DNA of 64,000 bases from Ramlibacter henchirensis (GCF_004682015.1 NZ_SMLM01000001.1:2294001-2358000); one strand, 5' to 3'; counted from the stretch's first letter, positions 45,629 to 55,556 are shown. Made by a program: numbers and translations. Notes: a model not told the origin generated them from the letters alone.

Positions 45629-47026
45629 TCAGCGGCGCGCGCCGCGCACGTCCCAGCCGCTCTCCTGTGAATGGCTGCCGTGGAAGACGACGTACTCGCC
45701 GGCGCCGCCGCCGATCACGTCGATGCTGTCATGGTCCGGCACCGGCGAGCCCGTCGGGGCGCTGACCGTGGAGATCTCCTCGAACACGCCGCTCTGCTGC
45801 CCCGTGGCATCGAAACGCCCGGCGGCGGTGCTTCTCCTGACCGTCTGGTTGCCGTAGGCGGTGAACTTGAGGGCGAGGACGAAGCCGCCATCCGCCAGCG
45901 GAGCCAGCCGCGGTACCACGGTGGTGGCACTAACGTTGAGCGCCACCACCTGCCGGCCGAGCGAAGCGCCATCCGCACCGAACACCTCAAGGAACACCGT
46001 TTTCGGCCCATCGGTCACTCCCGACACCCAGGCGATCGCCAGTTGTCCTCCTCCAAGCACCGCCAGCGTGGGCTCCCGCAGCGACACATCGCTCGCCAGG
46101 ACCTCGGTGCCGACCATCTGCCCCTGCGAATCGAAGCGCGTCAGGCGCAGTTCGTTGGTGACCAGGCCGCCGGCGATCCACGCCACGGCAAAGCGCCCGT
46201 CGGGCCAGCCCGCCGCGACCGTGCCGAGCACGAAGTTCGGATCGAAGCTGCCGACCGGCGGCGACACGTCGCTGACCAGTTGCACCGACGTTCCGGTCGG
46301 CGAACCGTCGGCAGTGAACCGCGCCACCAGGCCCGTCTTTGGGCCGCCGAGCTCCGAGGTGTCGATCGCCAGCACGAAGCTGCCGTCCGGCATGGCAAGC
46401 GGCCGCGCCACGAACTCGTTGGAGGCCGTGCCCACCCGGACGGGCCCACCCACCGGGACGCCGTCGGCGTCGAACCGCTGGACGTAGCCATTGACCTCGT
46501 CGTCGGCGACGCGCGCGGTCCATGTCGCGAGGAAGCCGCCGCCGGCCAGCGCCACCACATCCGGCGACTCGCCTTGCGCCGCGACGATGATTTCCGTGCT
46601 CGCCGGCCGGCCTTGGTCATCGAAGCGCTTGAGGCGCACATCGCCGCGCTCCGCGCCATCGGGCGTGGACGTCCACACGGCGACGAGACCCCCGCCGGGA
46701 AGGGCGGCCCCGGCCGCGAACCCCTGGTCGCCGGCCGTTGTCAGGTTGATGCGGAAGTCGGCCGGCGCGGGCTGCGGGTCGCCAGGGTCGCCAGGGTCGG
46801 TGGGATGGGTCGGATCTTTCGGGTGGCCCGGATCCGTTGGAGGAGGCGGGACGTTCCCGCCGCCAGACGCCAGGCCCGATACCGATGGCAGCCCGTTGGG
46901 TTCCGGCGTGCCCGGGTCGGCACCGCGGCCCCCGCCGCAGGCTGTCAGCGCCACCACCAACACGGCCGTGCCGGCCGCCTGCTTCCCGGCGCCGACAAGG
47001 CGCCGATCTCCCTTTCTTGCCTTCAT
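45629..47026 (-). CDS. Putative lipoprotein with repeated propeller-like strands, paralogue 2
   Basis: A 465-aa lipoprotein with lipobox LTAC and a longer Pro/Asp/Gly spacer (repeats of HPTDPGDPGDP type, about residues 62-80). After FRINLTTAGDQGFAAGAALP the same strand pattern as paralogue 1 recurs: GGLVAVWTSTPDGAERGDVR, LAGGGFLATWTARVADDEVN, MPDGSFVLAIDTSELGGPKT, and the end motif SGWDVRGARR. The two genes are in tandem with 161 bp between them and are clearly an old duplication, as the proteins are similar but far from identical. Both have GGGAG-type ribosome sites. No family name can be given from sequence alone. Confidence 0.7.
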   Translation of the reverse strand: MKARKGDRRLVGAGKQAAGTAVLVVALTACGGGRGADPGTPEPNGLPSVSGLASGGGNVPPPPTDPGHPKDPTHPTDPGDPGDPQPAPADFRINLTTAGDQGFAAGAALPGGGLVAVWTSTPDGAERGDVRLKRFDDQGRPASTEIIVAAQGESPDVVALAGGGFLATWTARVADDEVNGYVQRFDADGVPVGGPVRVGTASNEFVARPLAMPDGSFVLAIDTSELGGPKTGLVARFTADGSPTGTSVQLVSDVSPPVGSFDPNFVLGTVAAGWPDGRFAVAWIAGGLVTNELRLTRFDSQGQMVGTEVLASDVSLREPTLAVLGGGQLAIAWVSGVTDGPKTVFLEVFGADGASLGRQVVALNVSATTVVPRLAPLADGGFVLALKFTAYGNQTVRRSTAAGRFDATGQQSGVFEEISTVSAPTGSPVPDHDSIDVIGGGAGEYVVFHGSHSQESGWDVRGARR

Positions 47027-47080
47027 GTACAGCTCCCTTGTGAGTACGAGAGCTTTATGTTTTCGATCGTGAGTAGTCCT

Positions 47081-47112
47081 TAGGTGCACGTTTCGGTAAC
47101 AGCGGTTGCACC
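47081..47112. promoter_or_regulatory. Shared upstream block, copy 2
   Basis: TAGGTGCACGTTTCGGTAAC, continuing AGCGGTTGCACC, 55-86 bp before the paralogue-2 start. Same position and core as the block at 45521-45553, so it was duplicated with the gene or kept by selection. Confidence 0.5.
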
Positions 47113-47175
47113 GCTCGTCCACACACCCGGCGCTTCCGGGCTACGCCGGATGAGACGTTGGTCCTTGCATCGCGG

Positions 47176-48210
47176 TCAGCTGCGGCCGCGGAACTCGCCC
47201 GGTGTGAGTCCGACGCGCGCCTTGAAAGCCCGCGCGAAGCTCTTCTCGTTGCGGAAACCGACCGCTGCCGCGACCTGCTTGACGGGCCTGGCGGTGCGCC
47301 AAAGCAGGTCGCGCGCGCGTTCGAGCCGCACCTCGTCCTTGAGCTGCTGCAGGCTAGCGCCTTCCTCCTTGAGCTGCCGGTGCAGCGTGCGGGCGGAAAC
47401 GTTGAGCAGTTCGGCCAGCGCCTCGGCGCTGTGCGTGCGGTCCGGGTGCGCGGCCAGCGCCTGGCGCACCTGCGGCACCAGCAGACGGTCGCGCCGGTAC
47501 TGCAGCACGGTCAGGCTCAGCGCGCGCTGCCGCAGCATCTGCGTCAGCGCCTTCTCGTCGCGCCGCAGCGGCAGCTTGAGGTACTGCGCGTCGAAGCGCA
47601 GCGCGGCCTGCGGTGAATCGCCGAATGAGAGCGTGCCGCCGGGGAACATGTGGGCGTAGGCATCGGCGTGCGCGGGCGCGTCGAATGGAAACTGCGCCGC
47701 CTGTAGCGGGATGCGGGAGTCGATGTACCAGCAGGCCAGCCCATGGATGTTGCGCAGCACGAAGGCGAGGCAGAGCTCGCGCGCTTCCGCCGGCAAGGTG
47801 CGGCGCTCTTCCAGCGTCACCGAAGCGATCGCACCGGAGATCGCCAGCGACAGCCGGATGTCGTCGGTGAGCAGGCCGTGGTGGCGGCACCAGCGCTTCA
47901 GCGCGACACCGAGCTCCGGCGCGCCGAGCGAGGCGCGCGCGAGCATGCCGTAGCTGCCCCAGGGCAGGCGGCGGGTGAAGGCGCCCAGGCCTTCGTCGTC
48001 CAGCTCCTGCATCGCGGCCGCCGACAGTACTTCCATCTGCCGCGCCGTCATCCGCGCTCCCTGCTGGCGCAGCTGAGCTGGCGTGATCTGTGCCAGCCGC
48101 AGCACCGCTTCCGCCGACCGTCCCTGCGCGCGGTAAGCGGCCGCGATGGCTCGTGCGAACGCCATGGGCGTGACGGCGGCGGGCGGCCGGGGCGAAGCGC
48201 GGTTCGGCAT
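47176..48210 (-). CDS. AraC-family transcriptional regulator (OruR/ArgR-like layout)
   Basis: A 344-aa regulator. The N-terminal two thirds match the arabinose-binding-like (PF12625-type) effector domain used by OruR-like regulators ([20 protein letters not shown], then [20 protein letters not shown]). The C-terminal double HTH has [20 protein letters not shown] and [20 protein letters not shown], closing with GLTPGEF. It is divergent from the carboxylase gene of the liu-type operon across 104 bp, so it is the natural candidate for its activator, sensing a branched-chain acyl compound. Many liu clusters use a MerR regulator (LiuR) instead. No clear repeat is visible in the gap. Confidence 0.87.
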   Translation of the reverse strand: MPNRASPRPPAAVTPMAFARAIAAAYRAQGRSAEAVLRLAQITPAQLRQQGARMTARQMEVLSAAAMQELDDEGLGAFTRRLPWGSYGMLARASLGAPELGVALKRWCRHHGLLTDDIRLSLAISGAIASVTLEERRTLPAEARELCLAFVLRNIHGLACWYIDSRIPLQAAQFPFDAPAHADAYAHMFPGGTLSFGDSPQAALRFDAQYLKLPLRRDEKALTQMLRQRALSLTVLQYRRDRLLVPQVRQALAAHPDRTHSAEALAELLNVSARTLHRQLKEEGASLQQLKDEVRLERARDLLWRTARPVKQVAAAVGFRNEKSFARAFKARVGLTPGEFRGRS

Positions 48211-48314
48211 CGGCCGAGTGTGGCCCGCGCTGGCAGGATTTGCAACCGACGGGGCAGGCTCGGCCGGCGGGGCTGGCGTACGCTGGCGGGACGGAACACG
48301 AGGAAGAACGAGAC

Positions 48315-49943
48315 ATGCCCATCCTGGAGAGCCAACTCAATCCGCGCTCCGCGGAGTTCCAGGCCAACGCCGAAGTGATGCGCGGCCTGGTCGCCGACCT
48401 CGAGCAGCAGGTCGCGAAGGCGGCGGCCGGCGGCGGCGAGGCGGCGCGCGCCAAGCACACCGCGCGCGGCAAGCTGCCGCCGCGCGAGCGCGTGCAGATG
48501 CTGCTGGATCCCGGCACGCCCTTCCTGGAACTGGCGCCGCTCGCCGCGCATGGCATGTACCACGGCGCTGCGCCTTGCGCCGGCGTGATCGCGGGCATCG
48601 GGCGGGTGAGCGGGCGCGACGTGATGATCGTGTGCAACGACGCTACCGTGAAAGGCGGCACCTACTACCCGATGACGGTGAAGAAGCACCTGCGGGCGCA
48701 GGAGGTGGCGATGCAGAACCGCCTGCCCTGCATCTACCTGGTGGATTCCGGCGGCGCCAACCTGCCCAACCAGGACGACGTGTTCCCGGACCGCGACCAC
48801 TTCGGCCGCATCTTCTACAACCAGGCGAACATGAGCGCGCAGGGCATCGCGCAGATCGCCGTGGTGATGGGCTCCTGCACCGCGGGCGGCGCGTACGTGC
48901 CGGCGATGAGCGACGAGACCATCATCGTGAAGAACCAGGGCACGATCTTCCTGGGCGGCCCGCCGCTGGTGAAGGCCGCCACCGGCGAGGTGGTGAGCGC
49001 CGAAGACCTCGGCGGAGGCGACGTGCACACGCGCCTCTCCGGCGTGGCGGACCACCTGGCGCAGAACGACATGCATGCCCTCGCGCTGGCACGCCAGGCC
49101 GTGGCCAGCCTCAATCGCGGGAAGGTGCCGCCGGTGGAACTGCGCGAGCCGCGCCCGCCGAAGTACGACCCGAAGGAAATCCACGGAGTCATCCCGACCG
49201 AAGTGCGCAAGCCCTACGACGTGCGCGAGGTCATCGCGCGCATCGTCGACGGCTCCGAGTTCCACGAGTTCAAGGCGCGCTGGGGCGGCACGCCGGGCGG
49301 TTCGACCACCACCCTGGTGTGCGGCTTCGCCCACATCGAGGGCATGCCGGTGGGCATCATCGGCAACAACGGCATCCTCTACAGCGAATCGGCGCAGAAG
49401 GGCGCGCACTTCATCGAGCTGTGCTGCCAGCGCAAGGTGCCGCTCGTCTTCCTGCAGAACATCAGCGGCTTCATGGTGGGCCGCAAGTACGAGACGGAAG
49501 GCATCGCGCGGCACGGCGCCAAGATGGTGACCGCCGTGGCCACGGCCAGCGTGCCCAAGTTCACCATCATCATCGGCGGCAGCTTCGGCGCGGGCAATTA
49601 CGGCATGTGCGGCCGCGCGTACTCGCCGCGCTTCCTGTGGATGTGGCCGAACGCGCGCATCTCGGTCATGGGCGGCGAACAGGCCGCCAGCGTGCTGGCG
49701 ACGGTCAAGCGCGACGGCATCGAGGCCAAGGGCGGCACCTGGTCGGCGGAAGAGGAAGCCGCGTTCAAGCAGCCGCTGCTGGACCAGTTCGCGCACCAGT
49801 CGCATCCGTACTACTCGAGCGCGCGGCTCTGGGACGACGGCGTGATCGATCCGGCCGACACGCGGCGCGTGCTGTCGCTGGGCCTGTCGGCCGCGCTGAA
49901 TGCGCCGATCGGCGAACCGAAGTTCGGGGTGTTCCGGATGTGA
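48315..49943 (+). CDS. liuB: Methylcrotonyl-CoA carboxylase, carboxyltransferase (beta) subunit
   Basis: A 542-aa biotin-dependent carboxyltransferase. The acyl-CoA half has [20 protein letters not shown] and [20 protein letters not shown], wording typical of MCC beta. The carboxybiotin half has [35 protein letters not shown], and [20 protein letters not shown]. It pairs with the biotinylated alpha subunit at 52602 to carboxylate 3-methylcrotonyl-CoA in leucine breakdown. The first gene of the operon, it starts at ATG 48315 after GGAAGAA. The presence of the methylglutaconyl-CoA hydratase and HMG-CoA lyase genes downstream argues for MCC over geranyl-CoA carboxylase (AtuC). Confidence 0.9.
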   Translation: MPILESQLNPRSAEFQANAEVMRGLVADLEQQVAKAAAGGGEAARAKHTARGKLPPRERVQMLLDPGTPFLELAPLAAHGMYHGAAPCAGVIAGIGRVSGRDVMIVCNDATVKGGTYYPMTVKKHLRAQEVAMQNRLPCIYLVDSGGANLPNQDDVFPDRDHFGRIFYNQANMSAQGIAQIAVVMGSCTAGGAYVPAMSDETIIVKNQGTIFLGGPPLVKAATGEVVSAEDLGGGDVHTRLSGVADHLAQNDMHALALARQAVASLNRGKVPPVELREPRPPKYDPKEIHGVIPTEVRKPYDVREVIARIVDGSEFHEFKARWGGTPGGSTTTLVCGFAHIEGMPVGIIGNNGILYSESAQKGAHFIELCCQRKVPLVFLQNISGFMVGRKYETEGIARHGAKMVTAVATASVPKFTIIIGGSFGAGNYGMCGRAYSPRFLWMWPNARISVMGGEQAASVLATVKRDGIEAKGGTWSAEEEAAFKQPLLDQFAHQSHPYYSSARLWDDGVIDPADTRRVLSLGLSAALNAPIGEPKFGVFRM

Positions 49944-49957
49944 GCGGAGCAGGCGCC

Positions 49958-51094
49958 ATGCAGATCACCCTCTACGACACCCCCGAACACCAGACCCTGC
50001 GCGACCAGGTCGCGCGCTTCCTCGCCCGCGAGGTCGAACCGCACGCGGACAAATGGGAGGAACAGGGTTTCGTTCCCCGCGAGGTGCTGCGCCGCATGGG
50101 CCAGGCCGGCCTGTTCGGCCTGATGTACGAGAGCGAATACGGCGGCGCCGAAGCCGATGCGCTGACAAACCTGGTGTTCGCCGAGGCGCTGTCGCAATCG
50201 ACCTATGCGGGCTTCATCATCACCGTGCTGGTCCACACCGACATGGCCAGCCCGCACCTGCACCACGCCGGCTCGGCGGCGCAGAAGGAGAAGTACCTGC
50301 GCAAGGTGATCGCCGGCGAGACGATCACGGCCGTGGGGATCACCGAGCCTGGCGCGGGTTCTGACGTCGCTGGCATCCGCACCACGGCCAGGCGTGACGG
50401 CGACCACTGGGTGCTCAACGGCACCAAGATGTTCATCACCAACGGCGTGCATGCCGACCTGTACTTCGTCGCGGCCAAGTCCGGGCCGGGCAAGCGGGAG
50501 GTGTCGATGTTCATCGTCGAGAAAGGCACGCCGGGTTTCTCGGTCGGCCGCGCGCTGAAGAAGACGGGCTGGCTGTCCAGCGACACGGCCGAGCTCGTGT
50601 TCGACAACGTGCGCATCCCGGCCGCCAACCTGCTGGGCGAGGAAGGCAAGGGCTTCTACTCGGTGATGAAGAACTTCCAGACCGAGCGCATCGCGCTGGC
50701 GGCGATGGCGGTGGGCCACTGCACTCGCGCGCTCGATCTCACGCTCGACTACGTCCGGCAGCGCCAGGCGTTCGGCGGGCCGCTGTGGGACCAGCAGGTC
50801 ATCCGCCAGCGCCTTTCGATGCTCGACGCGAAGACGCGCGCGGCGCGGCAGTTCCTGTACCACTGCGCCTGGCGCGTCACGCAAGGGCACGACATCGTGC
50901 AGGACGTGTCCATGCTCAAGGCGCTCACCGGCGAGCTGGTCAACGAGGTGGTGTCCGCCTGCCAGCAGTTCCACGGCGGGATGGGCTACATCCGCGAAAC
51001 CGCCATCGAGCGGCTGTGGCGCGACGCACGCGTGCTGGCGATCGGCGGCGGCGCCACCGAGGTGATGCTGGAGGAAGTGGCCAAGCGCTACTGA
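49958..51094 (+). CDS. Acyl-CoA dehydrogenase
   Basis: A 378-aa FAD enzyme. FAD and substrate motifs are AVGITEPGAGSDVAGIRTTA and VLNGTKMFITNGVHADLYFV. The C-terminus has QQFHGGMGYIRETAIERLWR and AIGGGATEVM. At the place where medium-chain enzymes carry the catalytic Glu (EGT), glycine is found. The base is probably the Glu in NFQTERIALAAMAVG, as in isovaleryl- and long-chain enzymes. In the operon it would perform the isovaleryl-CoA step. However, the sequence around residues 55-75 (ALTNLVFAEALSQSTYAGFI) is not classic LiuA, so another branched or citronellyl-type substrate is possible. It starts 14 bp after the liuB stop. Confidence 0.83.
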   Translation: MQITLYDTPEHQTLRDQVARFLAREVEPHADKWEEQGFVPREVLRRMGQAGLFGLMYESEYGGAEADALTNLVFAEALSQSTYAGFIITVLVHTDMASPHLHHAGSAAQKEKYLRKVIAGETITAVGITEPGAGSDVAGIRTTARRDGDHWVLNGTKMFITNGVHADLYFVAAKSGPGKREVSMFIVEKGTPGFSVGRALKKTGWLSSDTAELVFDNVRIPAANLLGEEGKGFYSVMKNFQTERIALAAMAVGHCTRALDLTLDYVRQRQAFGGPLWDQQVIRQRLSMLDAKTRAARQFLYHCAWRVTQGHDIVQDVSMLKALTGELVNEVVSACQQFHGGMGYIRETAIERLWRDARVLAIGGGATEVMLEEVAKRY

Positions 51095-51147
51095 ACCGTG
51101 CCGCGCGCGGTAATGTGCGTCATGCAGCCCATGCGGAGAACCCGACG

Positions 51148-51936
51148 ATGAAACACCTGCTCCTGAACACCACCGGCGGCGTGACGACCGTAACGCTCAA
51201 CCGGCCGGAGATGCGCAACGCGTTCAACGACGAGGTCATCACCGAGATGACGGCCGTGCTGCTCGAACTCGGGAAGCGGCCGGAGGTGCGCTGCGTCGTG
51301 CTCGCGGGCAATGGGCCGGCCTTCTGCGCGGGCGCCGACCTCAACTGGATGAAGCGCATGGCCGACTACACGCGCGACCAGAACGTCGAGGACGCGAGCG
51401 CGCTGGCCCGCATGCTGGAGGTGCTCTACAAGCTGCCCAAGCCCACCGTCGCGCGCGTGCATGGCGACACCTATGCCGGCGGGATGGGCCTGGTGTCGGC
51501 CTGCGACATCGCCGTCGCATCCGACAACGTTCAGTTCTGCCTGAGCGAGGTGAAGCTCGGGCTGATCCCCGCCACGATCAGCCCGTATGTCATCCGCGCG
51601 ATGGGCGCGCGCGCGGCGCATCGCTGGTTCCTCACCGCCGAGCGCTTCTCCGCGGCCGAAGCGCATCGCATCGGCTTCGTGCACGAGGTGGTGCCCGCCG
51701 CGCAGCTCGACGCCAAGGTGGCCGAGATCGCGCTGGCCCTGGTGAACGCGGGGCCGGAAGCGGTGAAGGCCTGCAAGCAGCTGGTGCACGACGTGGCCGG
51801 CCACGACATCAGCGCGGGCCTGGTGCGCCGCACGGTGGAAGGCATCGCCGACATCCGCGCGAGCGAGGAAGGCCGCGAGGGCGTGCGGTCGTTCCTGGAG
51901 AAGCGCAAGCCCAACTGGCTGCTGCCGCAGGGGTAA
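51148..51936 (+). CDS. liuC: Methylglutaconyl-CoA hydratase (enoyl-CoA hydratase/isomerase family)
   Basis: A 262-aa crotonase-fold enzyme. The oxyanion-hole segment GPAFCAGADLNWMKRMADYT (about residues 52-71) is characteristic of LiuC/AUH-type hydratases. HGDTYAGGMGLVSACDIAVA and LSEVKLGLIPATISPYVIRA follow, with the catalytic glutamate pair expected in these regions. It hydrates 3-methylglutaconyl-CoA to HMG-CoA, between the carboxylase and lyase steps. The gene lies between acd and the DUF4126 gene in the operon. Confidence 0.87.
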   Translation: MKHLLLNTTGGVTTVTLNRPEMRNAFNDEVITEMTAVLLELGKRPEVRCVVLAGNGPAFCAGADLNWMKRMADYTRDQNVEDASALARMLEVLYKLPKPTVARVHGDTYAGGMGLVSACDIAVASDNVQFCLSEVKLGLIPATISPYVIRAMGARAAHRWFLTAERFSAAEAHRIGFVHEVVPAAQLDAKVAEIALALVNAGPEAVKACKQLVHDVAGHDISAGLVRRTVEGIADIRASEEGREGVRSFLEKRKPNWLLPQG

Positions 51937-51939
51937 GCC

Positions 51940-52596
51940 ATGGACCAGATCCCCGCCCTGATGGACCCGCCGCAATTCCTGGCCCTGGCCGCAGCGCTCG
52001 GCTGGGCGAGCGGCTTCCGGCTCTATGCCGCGCTCTTCCTCACCGGCCTCTCCGGCTACATGGGCTGGATCGAACTGCCGCCCGGCCTGCAGATCCTGCA
52101 GCATCCGGGCGTGCTGGGTGCGAGCGGTTTCATGCTGTTCGTCGAGTTCTTCGCGGACAAGATCCCGTACGTCGATTCGCTCTGGGATGCGGTGCACACG
52201 CTGGTGCGCATCCCCGCGGGCGCGGCGCTCGCAGCCGGTGCGCTGGGCGCCGACAGCACGGCCATGGCGTGGATCGCGGCGCTGGTGGGCGGCAGCCTGG
52301 CCGCCACGAGCCACGCGACCAAGATGACCACGCGCGCGGCGGTCAACACCTCGCCCGAACCGTTCTCGAATGTGGCCGTCTCGCTGTTCGAGGACGGCCT
52401 GGTCGTCTTCCTGCTGTGGCTGTCCGCCACGCATCCGGCCATCTTCACCGTGGTGCTGGTCGTCAGCATCGTGGTGGCCATCGTGCTGCTGGTCGTGCTG
52501 GTGAAGTTCCTCAAGCGCGTGATCCGTGAGTTGCAGGACTTTTTCGCGGGGCGCCGCGCGCGCGCCCCCGCGCCGCAATTGCCCGGAGAACTCTGA
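51940..52596 (+). CDS. DUF4126-family membrane protein
   Basis: A 218-aa inner-membrane protein of about five or six spans, with the family's ALAAALGWASGFRLYAALFL and LQILQHPGVLGASGFMLFVE near the N-terminus, then FADKIPYVDSLWDAVHTLVR and ATSHATKMTTRAAVNTSPEP. The C-terminus is a basic tail (LKRVIRELQDFFAGRRAR). The function of the family is unknown. Its place is notable: it sits inside the liu-type operon, 3 bp after liuC and 5 bp before liuD, so it must be co-transcribed. A role in export or membrane handling of an intermediate is only a possibility. Confidence 0.8.
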   Translation: MDQIPALMDPPQFLALAAALGWASGFRLYAALFLTGLSGYMGWIELPPGLQILQHPGVLGASGFMLFVEFFADKIPYVDSLWDAVHTLVRIPAGAALAAGALGADSTAMAWIAALVGGSLAATSHATKMTTRAAVNTSPEPFSNVAVSLFEDGLVVFLLWLSATHPAIFTVVLVVSIVVAIVLLVVLVKFLKRVIRELQDFFAGRRARAPAPQLPGEL

Positions 52597-52601
52597 AAAA
52601 C

Positions 52602-54590
52602 ATGTTCAAGAAGATCCTGATCGCAAACAGAGGTGAGATTGCCTGCCGGGTCGCAGCGACCGCCCGCCGAATGGGCATCCGCACCGTCGCCGTGTACTCG
52701 GAGGCGGATGCGAACGCGAAGCACGTCGCCGCCTGCGACGAATCCGTGCCCATCGGCGGCAGCGCGCCCAAGGAAAGCTACCTGCGCTGGGAGCGCATCA
52801 TCGAAGCCGCGCGTGCCACCGGCGCGCAGGCCATCCACCCGGGCTACGGTTTCCTCAGCGAGAACGAGGACTTCGCGCGGGCCTGCGCCGAGGCCGGCCT
52901 GGGGTTCATCGGCCCGCCCGCCTCCGCGATCCAGGCCATGGGCCTGAAGGCCGAGTCCAAGCGCCTGATGGAGCAGGCCCGCGTTCCGCTGGTGCCCGGC
53001 TACCACGGCGCCGACCAGGACCCGGGCTTGCTGAAGAAGCAGGCCGACCGAATCGGCTACCCGGTGCTGATCAAAGCCAGTGCGGGCGGTGGCGGCAAGG
53101 GCATGCGGGCGGTCGAGAAGCCGCAGGACTTCGAAGCCGCGCTCGCTTCGTGCCAGCGCGAGGCGCGCAACAGCTTCGGCGACGACGCGGTGCTGATCGA
53201 GAAGTACGTGCAGCGGCCGCGGCACATCGAGATCCAGGTGTTCGCCGACACGCAGGGCAACCTGGTCTACCTGTTCGAGCGCGATTGCTCGGTGCAGCGC
53301 CGCCACCAGAAGGTGCTGGAAGAAGCGCCGGCGCCGGGCATGACACCGCAGCTGCGGCAGCGAATGGGCGAGGCGGCAGTGGCCGCGGCGCGCGCGGTCG
53401 GCTACGTCGGCGCGGGGACGGTGGAGTTCATCGTCGAGCAGCGCGGCAGCGAGATGGAATTCTTCTTCATGGAGATGAACACGCGCTTGCAGGTCGAGCA
53501 CCCCGTCACCGAAGCGATCACCGGGCTCGACCTGGTCGAGTGGCAGCTGCGCGTCGCCGCCGGCGAGCCGCTGCCGCTCAAGCAGGACCAGCTGCGCATC
53601 CACGGCCATGCGATCGAGGCGCGCATCTGCGCGGAGAACCCCGACAACAACTTCCTGCCGGCCACCGGCCGCCTGCGCGTGTACCGCAAGCCGGAGTGCT
53701 CGGCCTTCACGCCGGCGCGGGTGCGCGTGGACGACGGCGTGCGCGAGGGCGACGAGATCTCGCCGTACTACGACCCGATGATCGCCAAGCTCATCGTGCA
53801 CGGCGACACGCGCGAGCAGGCGCTGGCCCGCCTCGACGAGGCGCTGGCCGCCACGCGCATCGTGGGCCTGGCCACCAACGTGCAGTTCCTGCGGCATGTG
53901 GTGAAGAGCCGCTCGTTCTCGCAGGCGGATCTCGACACGGCGTTGATCCAGCGGGAGCAGGCCGTGCTCTTCAACCAGGAGCCGGTGGGCCTGCCGCTCG
54001 CGGCCGCCGCGGCCGTGTCGTATGCGCTCGCGAAGGAGCGCGCGCAGGAAGGCGGGGATCCGTTCAGCCGCCGCGACGGCTGGCGCTCGCACGGCGTGGC
54101 GAGCCGCCGCTTCGCCTTCGACTTCGGCGGGCAGCCGCAGCAGGCGGAGCTGACCTACCTGCACGACGGCGGCCTGCAGTTCTCGGTCGGCGGCGTGAGC
54201 GGGCCGCTGGCCTTCCGGCGCGAGGGCGACGGGATGGAGGTGCAGTTCGGCGGCATTCGCACGCGCGTCCATGTCCACGCGACGGGCGAGACCGACCACG
54301 TGTTCACGCCGCAGGGCGCGACGCAGATCGTCGCGGTGGACCTGCTCGCGCACGCGGGCGAAGGCGCGGTCGAAGGCGGCCGCCTGACCGCGCCGATGCC
54401 GGGCAAGGTGGTCTCGATCTCCGTGAAGGCGGGCGACGCGGTGAAGAAAGGCCAGCCGCTCGCGGTGATGGAGGCGATGAAGATGGAGCACACGATCGCC
54501 GCACCGGCCGACGGCACGGTGGCCGAGGTGCTGTACGGGCCCGGCGACCAGGTGGCGGAAGGGGCTGAGCTGCTGAAGATGGGGGCTTGA
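52602..54590 (+). CDS. liuD: Methylcrotonyl-CoA carboxylase, biotin carboxylase/biotin carrier (alpha) subunit
   Basis: A 662-aa protein with three parts. The biotin carboxylase (about 1-445) starts MFKKILIANRGEIACRV and contains the glycine-rich ATP lid KASAGGGGKGMRAVEKPQ and MEMNTRLQVEHPVTEAITG. A middle BT-like domain of about 100 residues links to alpha. The biotinyl carrier (about 590-662) has MEAMKMEHT with biotin on K627. With the liuB product it forms the MCC complex. A propionyl- or geranyl-CoA carboxylase is excluded mainly by context. A ribosome site GGAGAA precedes the ATG. Confidence 0.9.
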   Translation: MFKKILIANRGEIACRVAATARRMGIRTVAVYSEADANAKHVAACDESVPIGGSAPKESYLRWERIIEAARATGAQAIHPGYGFLSENEDFARACAEAGLGFIGPPASAIQAMGLKAESKRLMEQARVPLVPGYHGADQDPGLLKKQADRIGYPVLIKASAGGGGKGMRAVEKPQDFEAALASCQREARNSFGDDAVLIEKYVQRPRHIEIQVFADTQGNLVYLFERDCSVQRRHQKVLEEAPAPGMTPQLRQRMGEAAVAAARAVGYVGAGTVEFIVEQRGSEMEFFFMEMNTRLQVEHPVTEAITGLDLVEWQLRVAAGEPLPLKQDQLRIHGHAIEARICAENPDNNFLPATGRLRVYRKPECSAFTPARVRVDDGVREGDEISPYYDPMIAKLIVHGDTREQALARLDEALAATRIVGLATNVQFLRHVVKSRSFSQADLDTALIQREQAVLFNQEPVGLPLAAAAAVSYALAKERAQEGGDPFSRRDGWRSHGVASRRFAFDFGGQPQQAELTYLHDGGLQFSVGGVSGPLAFRREGDGMEVQFGGIRTRVHVHATGETDHVFTPQGATQIVAVDLLAHAGEGAVEGGRLTAPMPGKVVSISVKAGDAVKKGQPLAVMEAMKMEHTIAAPADGTVAEVLYGPGDQVAEGAELLKMGA

Positions 54591-54611
54591 GAACTCCGAC
54601 AATCCTCTCCC

Positions 54612-55532
54612 ATGCGCATCTGCTTCCACGCCACCGGCACCAAGGTCGCGCCCTGGGTCCAGGGCCTGAAGTCCGCCCTGCCCGAGGCCGAGGTCACCGA
54701 GTGGACCCCCGGCGCGCCGCCGGCCGACTACGCGGTGGTGTGGCATCCGCCGCAGCAATTGCTCGACGAGCAGGCCGGCCTCCAGGCGATCTTCAACATC
54801 GGCGCCGGCGTCGATGCGCTCATGAACCTGCGCCTGCGGCCGGATCTGAAGGTGGTTCGGCTGGACGATGCCGGCATGTCGGTGCAGATGGCCGAGTACG
54901 TGTGCCACGCGCTGATCCGGCACTTCCGCGAGTTCGATGTCTTCGAGCAGGACGCCAAGCAGGGCAGCTGGTCGTTCCGCCGACCGCGCCTGCGCAGCGA
55001 GTACCCAGTGGGGCTCATGGGCCTGGGCGTGCTCGGCGCGCGCGTGGCGCAGGCCGTGAGGCAGTTCGAGTTTCCGGTCAACGGCTGGAGCCGCACGCCG
55101 CGGCCGCTGGAGGGCGTGCGCTGCTTCGCCGGGCGCGGACAGTTCGACGACTTCCTCGCGGCCTCGCGCGTGCTGGTCTGCCTGCTGCCGCTGACGCCGG
55201 AGACCGAGAACATCCTGGACCGGCGCTCGCTCGGACGGCTCATGCCCGGCGGCTATCTCATCAACGTCGCTCGCGGCGCACACCTGGTCGAGCAGGACCT
55301 GCTGGCGCTGCTGGACGAAGGCCACCTCGCCGGGGCCACGCTGGACGTGCTGCGCGAGGAGCCGCCCGCGCCGGACCATTCCTTCCGCACGCACCCGAAG
55401 ATCACGCTCACCCCGCACATCTCGGCGCGCACGCTGCGCGAGGAAAGCATCGCGCAGATCGCCGCCAAGATCCGGGCCATGGGCCGCGGTGAACCCGTCG
55501 CCGGTGTGGTTGACCCGCTGCGGGGATACTGA
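54612..55532 (+). CDS. Glyoxylate/hydroxypyruvate reductase A-like dehydrogenase
   Basis: A 306-aa D-2-hydroxyacid dehydrogenase of the GhrA branch. NADP-binding VGLMGLGVLGARVAQAVRQF (about residues 136-155) is followed by ASRVLVCLLPLTPETENILD, GGYLINVARGAHLVEQDLLA with the catalytic arginine, DVLREEPPAPDHSFRTHPKI with the catalytic Glu, and LTPHISARTLREES with the catalytic His. GhrA enzymes reduce glyoxylate and hydroxypyruvate. Here the gene is inserted between liuD and liuE, 21 bp behind liuD, and its link to leucine breakdown is unclear. Confidence 0.85.
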   Translation: MRICFHATGTKVAPWVQGLKSALPEAEVTEWTPGAPPADYAVVWHPPQQLLDEQAGLQAIFNIGAGVDALMNLRLRPDLKVVRLDDAGMSVQMAEYVCHALIRHFREFDVFEQDAKQGSWSFRRPRLRSEYPVGLMGLGVLGARVAQAVRQFEFPVNGWSRTPRPLEGVRCFAGRGQFDDFLAASRVLVCLLPLTPETENILDRRSLGRLMPGGYLINVARGAHLVEQDLLALLDEGHLAGATLDVLREEPPAPDHSFRTHPKITLTPHISARTLREESIAQIAAKIRAMGRGEPVAGVVDPLRGY

Positions 55533-55556
55533 ACGCACGCATCGCAGGAGCAAACC

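Noticed and set aside
48315..55532. Acyclic terpene (atu, geranyl-CoA carboxylase) cluster
   Set aside because: HMG-CoA lyase and a LiuC-type hydratase are in the operon, and no AtuA/B/G-like genes are present. The acyl-CoA dehydrogenase alone leaves some doubt.
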